6,984 bases of DNA from JAZKFP01 sp040386355 (GCA_040386355.1 JAZKFP010000107.1:1-6984); one strand, 5' to 3'. Shown: positions 1 to 5,320, numbered from the stretch's first letter. Numbers and translations: made by a program. Notes: generated by a model not told the origin, from the sequence alone.

Positions 1-2
1 AT

Positions 3-923
3 TTACCTTTGGCACAACGTGTCATCCAACACTTGCATATTCCCATGGGCGAAGCGGACGTTGGTCGCTTTAGCGATGGAGAAATTGCTGTCGAAATTAA
101 TGAAAATGTCCGTGGTAACGATGTTTTCTTAATGCAATCTACCTGTGCCCCTACCAATGATAACTTGATGGAACTCATTGTCATGGCCGACGCACTACGT
201 CGTGCATCTGCTGGTCGAATCACAGCAGTAATTCCCTACTTCGGATATTCACGCCAAGATCGTCGTGTGCGTTCTGCTCGTGTACCAATTACCGCTCGCG
301 TTGTTGCAGACATGATTACGTCAGCGGGAGTTGATCGCGTATTAACAGTTGATTTACACGCTGATCAAATTCAAGGATTTTTTGCAATCCCTGTAGACAA
401 CGTTTACAGCACACCTGTTTTTTTAGATGAAATTCGACGTAAAAATTACGAAAACTTAATGGTGGTGTCCCCCGATGTTGGCGGCGTTGTTCGTGCACGT
501 GCGGTTGCTAAACAATTGAACGATTGTGATTTAGCAATTATTGACAAACGTCGTTCACGCGCTAACCAATCACAAGTCATGCATATTATCGGTGAAGTCG
601 AAGGCCGAACCTGTATTTTAGTAGATGATATTGTTGATACTGCCGGTACTTTGTGCAAAGCCGCTCAAGCATTAAAAGAAAATGGCGCGAAAAAGGTGGT
701 TGGTTTTTGTACACATCCCGTGCTCTCTGGTAATGCTATTCAAAACATTAGCGAAAGTCAGTTAGACGAGTTAATTGTTACTGATTCAATTCCATTATCC
801 CCAAAAGCTAAAGAATTAGGTATCATACGCACCCTATCGATTGCGCCGATGCTCGCTGAAGCAGTTCGACGGATCAGTAATGAAGAGTCTTTGAGTGCAA
901 TGTTTACGGCACCGATAGACTAA
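3..923 (+). CDS. prs: Ribose-phosphate pyrophosphokinase (PRPP synthase), 5'-truncated by the window edge
   Basis: Makes PRPP from ribose 5-phosphate and ATP, the cytosolic precursor for purines, pyrimidines, histidine, tryptophan and NAD. The visible protein aligns closely with E. coli Prs (315 aa, from memory) from about its residue 13 to the end. It includes the FSDGE segment, STCAPTNDNLMEL, the ATP-contacting YFGYSRQDRRVRSARVPIT stretch and the PRPP-binding loop VDDIVDTAGT (encoded at 621-650). It ends in the family-typical RRISNEESLSAMF. The reading frame stays open to the left edge (codons for L and P precede the TTG at 9), so the TTG at 9 is an internal leucine codon and not the start; roughly a dozen N-terminal residues lie outside the window. 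The loop has DTAGT where E. coli has DTGGT, a variant also present in B. subtilis Prs and so not a defect. No clear terminator follows, so read-through into rplY is possible. Confidence 0.97.
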   Translation, partial: LPLAQRVIQHLHIPMGEADVGRFSDGEIAVEINENVRGNDVFLMQSTCAPTNDNLMELIVMADALRRASAGRITAVIPYFGYSRQDRRVRSARVPITARVVADMITSAGVDRVLTVDLHADQIQGFFAIPVDNVYSTPVFLDEIRRKNYENLMVVSPDVGGVVRARAVAKQLNDCDLAIIDKRRSRANQSQVMHIIGEVEGRTCILVDDIVDTAGTLCKAAQALKENGAKKVVGFCTHPVLSGNAIQNISESQLDELIVTDSIPLSPKAKELGIIRTLSIAPMLAEAVRRISNEESLSAMFTAPID

Positions 924-947
924 CCAAAATGAATTTAACCAAGATTT

Positions 948-953
948 TATAAC
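948..953 (+). promoter_or_regulatory. Weak candidate -10 box for rplY
   Basis: TATAAC matches the sigma-70 -10 consensus at five of six positions and would start a transcript near 960, just before the folded leader. No good -35 hexamer lies 16-18 bp upstream and there is no TGn extension, so this is only a weak candidate. Expression by read-through from prs is the alternative. Confidence 0.25.
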
Positions 954-969
954 TACCGAACTCCACATG

Positions 970-1100
970 GTTTTCCAGGTGCAATGTCTTGCGAACGACA
1001 TTGCACGCTTGCGAAATGAGTCCGCGCAGCATACCGCTCTTGTTTTTATAAAAAGCGGTATGTGAGCAGACGAATGAGTAAGCAACACAACCTGGAAAGC
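970..1100 (+). promoter_or_regulatory. Structured 5' leader of rplY (branched RNA fold)
   Basis: Three inverted repeats nest in this interval. The outer stem pairs 970-980 with 1090-1100 (TTTCCAGGT with ACCTGGAAA, plus a G-U and a G-C). A hairpin pairs GCAATGTC at 981-988 with GACATTGC at 997-1004. A second pairs CATACCGCT at 1030-1038 with AGCGGTATG at 1054-1062. A possible inner helix pairs 1007-1012 with 1078-1083; between it and the distal hairpin both strands carry a similar purine-rich segment (CGAAATGAG near 1012-1020 and CGAATGAG at 1071-1078). No T-run follows any arm, so this is not an intrinsic terminator. In E. coli, L25 is known to repress translation of its own mRNA through the leader. 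A comparable role here is inference. The fold was paired by hand and is not covariance-tested. Confidence 0.5.
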
Positions 1101-1105
1101 GATTT

Positions 1106-1131
1106 GGAGGAGGTACCTGAATTTATAGGTA
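1106..1131 (+). promoter_or_regulatory. Distant strong Shine-Dalgarno plus bridging hairpin of rplY
   Basis: GGAGGAGG at 1106-1113, followed by T, is a near-perfect Shine-Dalgarno sequence, but it ends 25 nt before the rplY ATG at 1139. Immediately after it TACCT (1114-1118) can pair with AGGTA (1127-1131), leaving an 8-nt loop. If that hairpin forms, only the 7 nt 1132-1138 separate it from the ATG, so the strong sequence would sit at normal functional spacing. Otherwise the ribosome has only the weak AGGT at 1127-1130, 8 nt from the ATG. No in-frame start suits the strong site directly because TAG at 1130-1132 closes the upstream frame. Confidence 0.5.
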
Positions 1132-1138
1132 GAACTTT

Positions 1139-1756
1139 ATGAGCCAAACATTCGCCCTCTCAGCTGAACCACGCACTAATACCGGCAAAGGTTCAGCAAG
1201 ACGTTCAAGAAAACACAATATTATTCCTGGCACCATTTATGGTGGCGACAAACAGCCACAAAATATTAATGTGAGCTTATTTGCTTTAGTTAAACAATTA
1301 GAAAATGATGGAATTTTTTCTCACATTATTGAACTAACCGTTGCTGGTGAAAAAGAATCCGTAATTTTAAAAGGCATGCAACGTCATCCTGCTAAAGAAT
1401 TACCAATTCATGTTGATTTTCAACGCGTTGACCAAAAACGTGAAATCACTGTTCATGTTCCTGTACATTTCTTAAATGAAAAATTGTGTGCAGGTGTTAA
1501 AGCAGGCGGAATTTTATCGCATCAAATGACCGATCTTGAATTAACCTGTTTACCAAAAGATTTACCAGAAGCTATAGAAATTGACGTTACTGATTTAGCC
1601 TTAGGCGCTGCAATTCACGTAAGTGAAATTAAATTACCAAGTGGTGTTAAATCAGTTATTTTAATGCATGGTCAAGACCCATCAATCGTTACGGTTGTTC
1701 CACCAACGGTTGAAAAAGCACCTACTGAAGAAGCACCCAAAACAGAAGAATCTTAA
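1139..1756 (+). CDS. rplY: 50S ribosomal protein L25, long Ctc/TL5-type
   Basis: Binds the loop E region of 5S rRNA in the central protuberance of the large ribosomal subunit. The 205-aa product begins with the family-typical N-terminal region: residues 1-30 contain RTNTGKGSARRSRK and IIPGTIYGG, followed by the 5S-binding beta-barrel to about residue 93. A second domain follows (about 95-188), with the typical ILSHQMTDLELTCLPKDLP stretch and HVSEIKLPSGV. It ends in an acidic, proline-containing tail (APTEEAPKTEES). This makes it the two-domain Ctc/TL5 form, about twice the length of the single-domain E. coli L25 (94 aa). ATG at 1139 gives the conserved N-terminus and is the only sensible start. 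The gene sits between prs and pth as in many gammaproteobacteria, and pth begins only 25 bp downstream, suggesting co-transcription. The unusual leader suggests translational control. Confidence 0.96.
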   Translation: MSQTFALSAEPRTNTGKGSARRSRKHNIIPGTIYGGDKQPQNINVSLFALVKQLENDGIFSHIIELTVAGEKESVILKGMQRHPAKELPIHVDFQRVDQKREITVHVPVHFLNEKLCAGVKAGGILSHQMTDLELTCLPKDLPEAIEIDVTDLALGAAIHVSEIKLPSGVKSVILMHGQDPSIVTVVPPTVEKAPTEEAPKTEES

Positions 1757-1781
1757 TTTCACATATTTAAATTAATTTTTT

Positions 1782-2360
1782 ATGTTTGAATTAGTCGTTG
1801 GCCTGGGTAATCCTGGGCCTCAATACGAACAAACGCGTCATAACGCTGGTGTTTGGGCTCTGCGTCGTATTGCTGAAAAATACCGCTTAAATTTTTCACT
1901 CGTTTCAAAGTTTTCTGCTGAAATTGCCCAACCTACTCCTGGCACCCATGCTCCTCGATTAGTTTTTCCTCTGAGCTACATGAATAACAGTGGTCAACCT
2001 GTTGCTGCGATTGCAAACTTTTATAAAATTCCAGCGAATAAAATTCTTATTTTGCATGATGAGTTAGATGTTCCCCCTGGAAACGTTCGCTTGAAACAAG
2101 GTGGCGGCGCTGGTGGACACAATGGTTTAAAAAGTTTGCTGCAACATTTAGGGCAAGAGAGTAATTTTAGTCGGATACGAATTGGCATTGGTCATCCGGG
2201 TCATCGCGACCGCGTATTAAATTATGTTTTGGAAAAACCCTCAAAGGAAGATCGAGCACGCATTGAATCCGGCATCGATAAATTAATACATTCACTGGAT
2301 TTAGTTTTAGACTCAGCCCCAGAATCTTGGCAGCGAGCTATGCATCAAATACATACGTAA
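1782..2360 (+). CDS. pth: Peptidyl-tRNA hydrolase
   Basis: Cleaves the ester bond of peptidyl-tRNAs that drop off ribosomes, recycling tRNA in the cytosol; normally essential. The 192-aa protein has the full family length (E. coli 194 aa). It retains the key residues at family-standard positions: N10 in GLGNPG, catalytic H20 in TRHNAG, N68 in YMNNSG, D93 in HDELD and N114 in GGHNGLK. The segment RIRIGIGHPG is also typical. The start ATG at 1782 gives exact register with these positions. The gap from rplY is only 25 bp and is almost all A/T, with no recognisable Shine-Dalgarno sequence. Initiation probably relies on an unstructured leader or on coupling to rplY translation (inference). No truncation or missing residue was seen. 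Confidence 0.97.
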   Translation: MFELVVGLGNPGPQYEQTRHNAGVWALRRIAEKYRLNFSLVSKFSAEIAQPTPGTHAPRLVFPLSYMNNSGQPVAAIANFYKIPANKILILHDELDVPPGNVRLKQGGGAGGHNGLKSLLQHLGQESNFSRIRIGIGHPGHRDRVLNYVLEKPSKEDRARIESGIDKLIHSLDLVLDSAPESWQRAMHQIHT

Positions 2361-2667
2361 AAATGCATACTAAACAATAATTAGTTTTCATGCTGAAATG
2401 TTTTATGAATGATGTTTTATGAGTTTTTAACAAACGCATACAAGTTTTCCAAAAAAACAATTAAAGAATGTATGTTTTATTTAGAAAATAAGTGTGCCCA
2501 GGCGTCAGCTGCTTTCGCAGCTGACTCCCGCGAAGGCGGGAATCTAGGTAAGATGAAATTTCAAAGAACCCGTCACCTGGATTTCCGCCTTCGCGGGAAT
2601 GACGCCGGAGAATTCTAAAATAAAATTTTAAATAAAACGAAAAAGAATTTAATAGGAATTAAAAGCT
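2361..2667 (+). other. pth-ychF intergenic region
   Basis: This 307-bp gap holds no gene I support. The left part is AT-rich and contains an 11-bp direct repeat, ATGTTTTATGA, at 2398-2408 and 2412-2422, with a shortened third copy (ATGTTTTAT) at 2472-2480. GCAT (2365-2368) and ATGC (2390-2393) with AAAC/GTTT inside form a weak hairpin without a T-run. The right part is filled by a palindromic element (2501-2606). The end is A/T-rich and carries the ychF ribosome-binding site AGGA at 2654-2657. A 69-codon open frame (2409-2618) is judged spurious because its second half is the repeat element. Confidence 0.7.
2501..2606. repeat. 106-bp composite palindromic element (REP/BIME- or MITE-like)
   Basis: The ends are perfect 7-bp inverted repeats, GGCGTCA (2501-2507) and TGACGCC (2600-2606). 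Inside lie a perfect 9-bp hairpin GTCAGCTGC/GCAGCTGAC (2504-2512 with 2517-2525), a hairpin CCCGC-GAAG-GCGGG (2527-2540), and an inverted copy with the distal hairpin at 2581-2600. The 23-bp arms 2526-2548 and 2576-2598 are inverted copies differing at two positions and flank a 27-bp unrelated centre. The CCCGCGAAGGCGGGAAT type of palindrome is, from memory, dispersed in many proteobacterial genomes. No target-site duplication is obvious. It could also stabilise the pth transcript 3' end or weaken read-through into ychF (inference). Confidence 0.85.
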
Positions 2668-3759
2668 ATGGGCGTTTCTTGTGGAATCGTTGGACTACCA
2701 AATGTTGGAAAATCTACATTATTTAATGCATTAACTCGACTTGGAATTGCAGCAGAAAATTTTCCATTTTGCACTATTGAACCGAATACTGGTTTAGTAA
2801 TTGTTCCTGATCCACGGTTAAAGGCAATTTCGGATTTAGTAAAACCTCAAAAGATTTTACCAACCACGGTCACATTAGTGGATATTGCGGGACTTGTTGC
2901 GGGTGCATCAAAAGGCGAAGGTTTGGGCAATCAATTTCTTGCCAATATTCGTGAAACTGACGCGATTGTGCACGTAGTTCGGTGTTTTGAAGACGAAAAT
3001 ATTTTACATGTGCAAGGTAAGGTTGATCCAATTTCCGATGTGGAAACCATTCAAACCGAATTAGCACTGGCTGATTTAGAAACGCTTGAAAAAATTCGTT
3101 ACCGTTTGGAAAAACGTTTAAAAAGTGCAAAAGGTAAAGATGACGTTATTACGATGGAAGCGGTTGTTCAAGTTATTGAAGCATTGGATCAAGGAATTTC
3201 TCCTCGTTCGTTAAAATTAAGTGAAGAAGAATTATTAGCCTTGAAACCTTTCTCTTTATTAACCATGAAACCGGTTTTGTATGTCGCAAACGTTGACGAT
3301 AGTGGCGTAGAAAATGAGCATTTGCAGAAATTAAATGCGCGCGCAGCATCAGAAAATTCCGATGTATTGGCGTTATGTGTGAAAAATGAATCTGAAATTT
3401 CTGAACTTGCTGAAGAAGATATGGTCGATTTTCTTGAAGCCTTAGGTATGGAAGAACCAGGACTCGATCGTTTGATTCGATCGGTATACCACTTGCTCGG
3501 ACTAATGACTTTTTTCACTGCAGGTGAAAAAGAAGTCAGAGCCTGGACTGTCCATCAAGGCGCAACTGCACCGCAAGCTGCTGGGGAAATTCATACCGAT
3601 TTTGAAAAAGGCTTCATTCGTGCGGAAACTATTTCTTATCAAGATTTTGTTAATCTTGGTGGGGAAAAAGCAGCAAAAGACGCTGGAAAATGGCGTTTAG
3701 AAGGCAAAGAATATAAAGTGCAAAATGGTGATATTTTACATTTTCGTTTTAACGTCTAA
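2668..3759 (+). CDS. ychF: Redox-regulated ATPase YchF (Obg-related, OLA1 family)
   Basis: A universally conserved, ribosome-associated P-loop ATPase of the Obg branch; E. coli YchF is linked to oxidative-stress responses and translation control. The 363-aa product is the same length as the E. coli protein. Visible features are the P-loop GLPNVGKST at 9-17, switch region FPFCTIEPNTG at 32-42, DIAG at 72-75 (G3), the YchF histidine at 114 thought to aid ATP hydrolysis, and a helical Glu/Lys-rich insertion around 130-160. NVDD at 208-211 takes the place of the canonical NKxD, consistent with ATP rather than GTP preference. The C-terminal TGS domain is at about 278-361, with TAGEKEVRAWT and HTDFEKGFIRAETIS. 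The start ATG is preceded by AGGA (2654-2657), 10 nt upstream. The position after pth is typical for gammaproteobacteria. Confidence 0.97.
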   Translation: MGVSCGIVGLPNVGKSTLFNALTRLGIAAENFPFCTIEPNTGLVIVPDPRLKAISDLVKPQKILPTTVTLVDIAGLVAGASKGEGLGNQFLANIRETDAIVHVVRCFEDENILHVQGKVDPISDVETIQTELALADLETLEKIRYRLEKRLKSAKGKDDVITMEAVVQVIEALDQGISPRSLKLSEEELLALKPFSLLTMKPVLYVANVDDSGVENEHLQKLNARAASENSDVLALCVKNESEISELAEEDMVDFLEALGMEEPGLDRLIRSVYHLLGLMTFFTAGEKEVRAWTVHQGATAPQAAGEIHTDFEKGFIRAETISYQDFVNLGGEKAAKDAGKWRLEGKEYKVQNGDILHFRFNV

Positions 3760-3785
3760 TTCTGAAAACTCTTTAAGGAACTATT

Positions 3786-4316
3786 ATGCAAACTCAAATT
3801 CTTCAAAATACACTCATTGCAGGTTTAGCATTTCAGGCTCACGCACAGGTTAATAAAAATTCATCCGCTAAATCCGATACCGTTCTGCAATTGACTAAAA
3901 ATCTCTCTTCCCTTAAAAGCCCTGTTCCTTTAATTCAATCTCAGCAAGCGAATTTACGAGGCGCTCGGCGCACTGAATCATTTACGCTCATTGAACTTTG
4001 TGATGAAGATTTCACGCCTGAATTAACGTGCGAACAATTTAAAGAAGACGCGAAAAATTTGCCAAAAAATGGCCAATCGTTTGCAGAATATTTAGGCTCA
4101 AACCAATGTGATTATTTCGCTAATTTGGATGGCCCAACTCGTTTTACCGGTTGTTTTGGAGAAATTACTACTACCGAGGATAAAAATTGTGCCGGAATTC
4201 TTGGTGGTTATTTAGTAGGACAGTTGGACAAAAAACTGTGTTTTACCCAAACAGAAACTCCTTGCAATTCTTTTTCACCTACTCCTAGTCCAACACCTGC
4301 TCCGTATATCTTTTGA
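3786..4316 (+). CDS. Unrecognised small cysteine-rich protein A (paralog of 4616-5113)
   Basis: I do not recognise this family. The 176-aa product has three parts. The N-terminal 20 residues (with LIAGLAF at 10-16) lack the basic residues of a Sec signal, although AHA at 18-20 resembles a cleavage site. A polar linker (about 21-65) follows. A core (66-152) has cysteines at 72, 82, 108, 123, 135 and 152, and the motifs CFGEIT (123-128) and LGGYLVGQLD (139-148). The C-terminal tail is rich in Pro, Ser and Thr (SPTPSPTPAP at 164-173). A seventh cysteine at 160 is not shared with the paralog. The start is supported by AAGGA at 3775-3779, 6 nt before the ATG. It begins 26 bp after ychF with no intervening terminator, so it is probably co-transcribed with it. 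Real coding status is supported by the conserved paralog. The cysteine pattern suggests disulfides and export, but that is inference. Confidence 0.85.
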   Translation: MQTQILQNTLIAGLAFQAHAQVNKNSSAKSDTVLQLTKNLSSLKSPVPLIQSQQANLRGARRTESFTLIELCDEDFTPELTCEQFKEDAKNLPKNGQSFAEYLGSNQCDYFANLDGPTRFTGCFGEITTTEDKNCAGILGGYLVGQLDKKLCFTQTETPCNSFSPTPSPTPAPYIF

Positions 4317-4334
4317 GTCGCGTATTTTCTATGG

Positions 4335-4361
4335 GCAACGTCTTTTTGAGGCGTTGCATTT
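4335..4361 (+). terminator. Weak terminator-like hairpin after paralog A
   Basis: GCAACGTC (4335-4342) pairs with GGCGTTGC (4350-4357) through eight pairs including one G-U, with loop TTTTTGA. Only ATTT follows, so termination would be inefficient. It may instead be a 3'-end stabilising hairpin. Confidence 0.3.
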
Positions 4362-4445
4362 AGGATGTTTGCTTCATGTGAACAAAAGAATATAGCGTCT
4401 ACTCAAAGGCAAGAAATACAACAAGCCATCAAAGTACAGGTATAT

Positions 4446-4474
4446 TTTACACTGTCGTTTTAGAGTGTAATAAT
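4446..4474 (+). promoter_or_regulatory. Candidate sigma-70 promoter for paralog B with operator-like dyad
   Basis: TTTACA (4446-4451; five of six to TTGACA) and AATAAT (4469-4474; five of six to TATAAT) are separated by exactly 17 bp. The perfect inverted repeat TTACACT (4447-4453) / AGTGTAA (4464-4470) spans the spacer and overlaps both hexamers, as a repressor site would. Transcription would start near 4481, inside the left arm of the terminator-like hairpin at 4478-4505. Confidence 0.35.
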
Positions 4475-4477
4475 GCC

Positions 4478-4511
4478 ATGCGTTTCAGCGCGAAGCGAAA
4501 AGCATTTTTTT
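4478..4511 (+). terminator. Probable rho-independent terminator of the ychF-paralog A transcript
   Basis: ATGC (4478-4481) pairs with GCAT (4502-4505), then after one mismatch TTTC (4483-4486) pairs with GAAA (4497-4500). After a bulged A, GC (4488-4489) pairs with GC (4495-4496), closing a GCGAA loop. Seven Ts run from 4505 to 4511. The stem is imperfect but the T-run is good. It sits about 160 bp after the stop of paralog A and before paralog B. Confidence 0.5.
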
Positions 4512-4602
4512 CCTTAAGTGAATTGTGCTTTTAGATATAAATTCAACATACGACATTACAAGTCGTCATATTTCCGTTTTCATTCATGTAATTCTTGGCA
4601 TT

Positions 4603-4608
4603 GAAGGT
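4603..4608 (+). promoter_or_regulatory. Ribosome-binding site that fixes the start of paralog B
   Basis: GAAGGT lies 7 nt before the ATG at 4616. It supports that ATG over the upstream in-frame TTG at 4595, which would place the site inside the coding region. Confidence 0.75.
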
Positions 4609-4615
4609 AGTCACT

Positions 4616-5113
4616 ATGAATATTCAAGGCAATATTTTAAAAGCTTTTACTAGTGGATTAGCAATCACTTCTCAAAATTCTATATCCAACTCTCCATTAA
4701 GAAATTTGTTTTTATCTCAAGCAAATCCAGCGGTTTCAAATGCAGTCGGAGATTTGCGTCAACCTGCTCAGCAGCAAGCAAGCCCACGATTTGTGGAAAT
4801 TTGTGGAACGCAGCCAGACCCCATAAGTTGTTCAGATTTGTCCAGCGCTGCAACTGAATTGCAAAACAACAATTCAACCATAGCAATATTTTTGGGCCAA
4901 GGCGTGTGTGATGACATTCGTAATCAAGCAAATCCTGGAGAAAACATCGCTTTTGAAGCATGTTTCGGCCGAATAACGTCTACGAATGATCCAGAATGTG
5001 CGCAGGAATTAGGCGGATATTTATCGGGTCGATTAGATTACATTGCTTGTGAACAAAATATTTTTACTGCTGCACCATCACCTGCCCCTACTTTTGCTCC
5101 CACATCTAACTAA
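4616..5113 (+). CDS. Unrecognised small cysteine-rich protein B (paralog of 3786-4316)
   Basis: A 165-aa protein of the same unrecognised family as its upstream neighbour. Cysteines at 63, 72, 98, 116, 128 and 145 match the first six of the paralog; the spacing is C-x8-C-x25-C-x17-C-x11-C-x16-C here against C-x9-C-x25-C-x14-C-x11-C-x16-C. Shared motifs are CFGRIT (116-121), D-x-x-C-A (125-129) and LGGYLSGRLD (132-141). By hand alignment about 32 of 87 core positions are identical. The N-terminus has SGLAI at 13-17, parallel to AGLAF in the paralog, and no convincing Sec signal. The tail (TAAPSPAPTFAPTS) is Pro/Ala/Thr-rich. ATG 4616 is chosen because of its ribosome-binding site and because it aligns with the paralog's N-terminus. 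Function unknown. An old tandem duplication is likely given the low identity. Exported, surface or secreted roles are guesses from the disulfide-like pattern. Confidence 0.83.
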   Translation: MNIQGNILKAFTSGLAITSQNSISNSPLRNLFLSQANPAVSNAVGDLRQPAQQQASPRFVEICGTQPDPISCSDLSSAATELQNNNSTIAIFLGQGVCDDIRNQANPGENIAFEACFGRITSTNDPECAQELGGYLSGRLDYIACEQNIFTAAPSPAPTFAPTSN

Positions 5114-5138
5114 TTCTCTGTAATTATGTTTGCAGTTA

Positions 5139-5176
5139 AATCTCCGAGATGATTTCAACTAATCATTTCGGAGATT
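5139..5176. repeat. 16-bp stem-loop after paralog B
   Basis: AATCTCCGAGATGATT (5139-5154) pairs with AATCATTTCGGAGATT (5161-5176) at all 16 positions, one being G-U, around a 6-nt loop. It lies 25 bp after the stop of paralog B. No T-run follows on either strand, so it is not a textbook terminator. It may stabilise the 3' end or stop transcription with help. CAGTTAA occurs on both sides (5133-5139 and 5185-5191). Confidence 0.75.
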
Positions 5177-5216
5177 CAAGATGTCAGTTAATTTTATATA
5201 CCAGATGCACATGAGT

Positions 5217-5320
5217 TTTCCTAAAAACACTTTTCTAATATTTAACAAATACTAGGCAGCGTTCAACACGGGCGAATGATTATTCGCCCCTACAAACAAT
5301 CACCACTTTCCTAAAAATAC
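5217..5320 (+). repeat. 14-bp direct repeat, two copies 90 bp apart
   Basis: TTTCCTAAAAACAC (5217-5230) and TTTCCTAAAAATAC (5307-5320) differ at one position. One copy lies before and the other inside the palindromic element at 5267-5366. A shorter relative, CCTAAAACTCC, follows at 5320-5330. Confidence 0.6.

Larger units (their letters stand above)
4317..4615 (+). other. Spacer between the two paralogs
   Basis: This 299-bp gap holds a weak hairpin just after gene A (4335-4357), a candidate promoter with an internal dyad (4446-4474), a better terminator-like hairpin with seven Ts (4478-4511), an alternative -10-like TATAAA (4536-4541), a 5-bp hairpin ACGAC/GTCGT (4550-4554 with 4562-4566), and the ribosome-binding site of the second paralog. 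A 32-codon ATG frame at 4365-4463 lacks a spaced Shine-Dalgarno sequence and is not supported. No RNA gene was recognised. Confidence 0.7.

Noticed and set aside
9..11. TTG as the start codon of prs
   Set aside because: The frame is open to the left edge and the family N-terminus lies further upstream. The TTG is an internal leucine codon.
1030..1062. Hairpin in the rplY leader as a terminator for prs
   Set aside because: No T-run follows the stem on either strand; its Ts are in the loop.
924..1138. tRNA gene between prs and rplY
   Set aside because: No cloverleaf or T-loop GTTCGA-type consensus is present; the pairings fit a branched leader instead.
2501..2606. CRISPR array from repeated palindromes
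   Set aside because: There are only two units, in inverted rather than direct orientation, with one spacer and no cas genes.
2409..2618. 69-codon open frame between pth and ychF
   Set aside because: Its second half is the palindromic repeat read in one frame, the first half is AT-rich sequence with no Shine-Dalgarno sequence, and the product resembles no known protein.
3189..3518. Minus-strand open frames inside ychF and the other recognised genes
   Set aside because: They overlap strongly conserved plus-strand genes and encode nothing recognisable. They are shadows of the coding strand.
4365..4463. 32-codon ATG frame in the spacer between the paralogs
   Set aside because: AGG abuts the ATG so there is no usable ribosome-binding site, and the peptide shows no similarity to the paralogs or to anything I know.
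4595..4597. TTG as the start of paralog B
   Set aside because: A well-spaced GAAGGT precedes the ATG at 4616, and the shorter N-terminus aligns with that of paralog A.
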